Below are positions 54,577 to 54,666 of a stretch of 54,666 nt of DNA, piece by piece. Under the pieces are notes generated by a model. That model saw nothing but the letters and a program-made list of their open reading frames with translations. It was not told where the DNA came from and ran no database searches. Source of the stretch: an uncultured Shimia sp. (lineage in GTDB: Bacteria; Pseudomonadota; Alphaproteobacteria; Rhodobacterales; Rhodobacteraceae); assembly GCF_913054185.1 (NCBI RefSeq), contig NZ_CAJXIV010000015.1, positions 1 through 54,666 on the forward strand. Direction: 5' to 3'. The translations under genes were made by a program, and so were the position numbers. Numbering within the stretch: the stretch's first letter is position 1; each line of letters opens with the position of its first letter.

Positions 54577-54650
54577 GAGTCTTAAGGCGTGGTCACTTCC
54601 GGTGTTGCGTGGTGAGTCTTGTGTGAGTCTGTTGCCGAGTCTGTGGATAA
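54577..54650. promoter_or_regulatory. GANTC cluster with a DnaA box at the right edge
   Basis: Four GAGTC sites (54577, 54614, 54625, 54637) fall within 65 bases, and TGTGGATAA, the exact complement of DnaA box TTATCCACA, follows at 54642-54650. GANTC is the CcrM methylation site of alphaproteobacteria and clusters in promoters of cell-cycle genes. The gene controlled, if any, lies beyond the window; an origin-proximal site is an alternative. Confidence 0.5.
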
Positions 54651-54666
54651 GTGTCGGTTTGTTGGA

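Noticed and set aside
1..54666. tRNA, rRNA, insertion sequences, prophage or att sites
   Set aside because: No T-arm-like GGTTCGAATCC signature, transposase, integrase or terminal inverted repeats were recognised on reading; a tRNA/covariance scan would settle this.

Overview
The window looks like chromosomal DNA of a marine alphaproteobacterium of the Rhodobacterales (roseobacter group). Supporting signs are the surE-pcm-nlpD block, the alr-mlaE-mlaF and pqiA-like/radA/cvpA/purF order, a form II CO-dehydrogenase-type cluster (coxS-L-M order, AYRGAGR active-site motif), the DUF2849 / nitrite-sulfite reductase / cysH / DUF934 sulfur operon, an Lrp-type regulator beside it, and clustered GANTC (CcrM-type) sites at the right edge. 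This placement is inferred from gene content only. Most of the sequence is dense housekeeping DNA with ATGA start/stop overlaps. I see no tRNA or rRNA gene, no CRISPR array, no insertion sequence and no prophage.

Region 1 (1-11232), nearly all minus strand: a 5'-truncated DUF815 ATPase (plus), then envelope and repair genes nlpD-like, pcm and surE, an SDR protein, a small GspC/PilP-like protein, DUF2199, purF, a GlsB-type membrane protein, an orphan TAXI-type binding protein, cvpA, radA and a pqiA-like gene. Region 2 (11460-17306) is a three-gene type I secretion cassette (RTX protein, ABC exporter with an odd C-terminal extension, HlyD-type adaptor) that appears inserted into this core block. 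Region 3 (17432-23629): mlaF, mlaE and alr translationally coupled, then dnaB, pyrE and pyrC, with DnaA boxes ahead of dnaB.

Region 4 (23702-33017): a conserved unknown gene diverging from a plus-strand molybdo-hydroxylase cluster (MoxR ATPase, VWA protein, XdhC, MoeA-like protein, coxS-coxL-coxM). Region 5 (33143-39406): infC starting on ATA, an Ala/Glu-rich membrane-anchored protein, ferredoxin-NADP reductase, and the assimilatory sulfur operon with its divergent Lrp regulator. Region 6 (39556-46697): an MFS transporter, a tyrosine phenol-lyase-type enzyme, and a DctB-like kinase / degenerate NtrC-like regulator / MFS transporter operon. Region 7 (46892-54666): three tandem M20 amidohydrolase paralogues, a CHASE-PAS hybrid histidine kinase, a Kdo-transferase-family gene and a structured, GANTC-rich right edge.

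The least explained signal is a conserved element of about 42 nt in three intergenic sites (20098-20151, 39447-39503, 54507-54559). It contains an 11-bp-spaced direct repeat and a conserved 20-nt block, and I cannot match it to a known element. Other points of interest are the GANTC/DnaA-box cluster at the right edge, the ATA start of infC, the NtrC-family regulator without Walker A lysine or GAFTGA loop, the C-terminal extension of the exporter ATPase, and a tryptophanase-family enzyme whose active site reads as tyrosine phenol-lyase.
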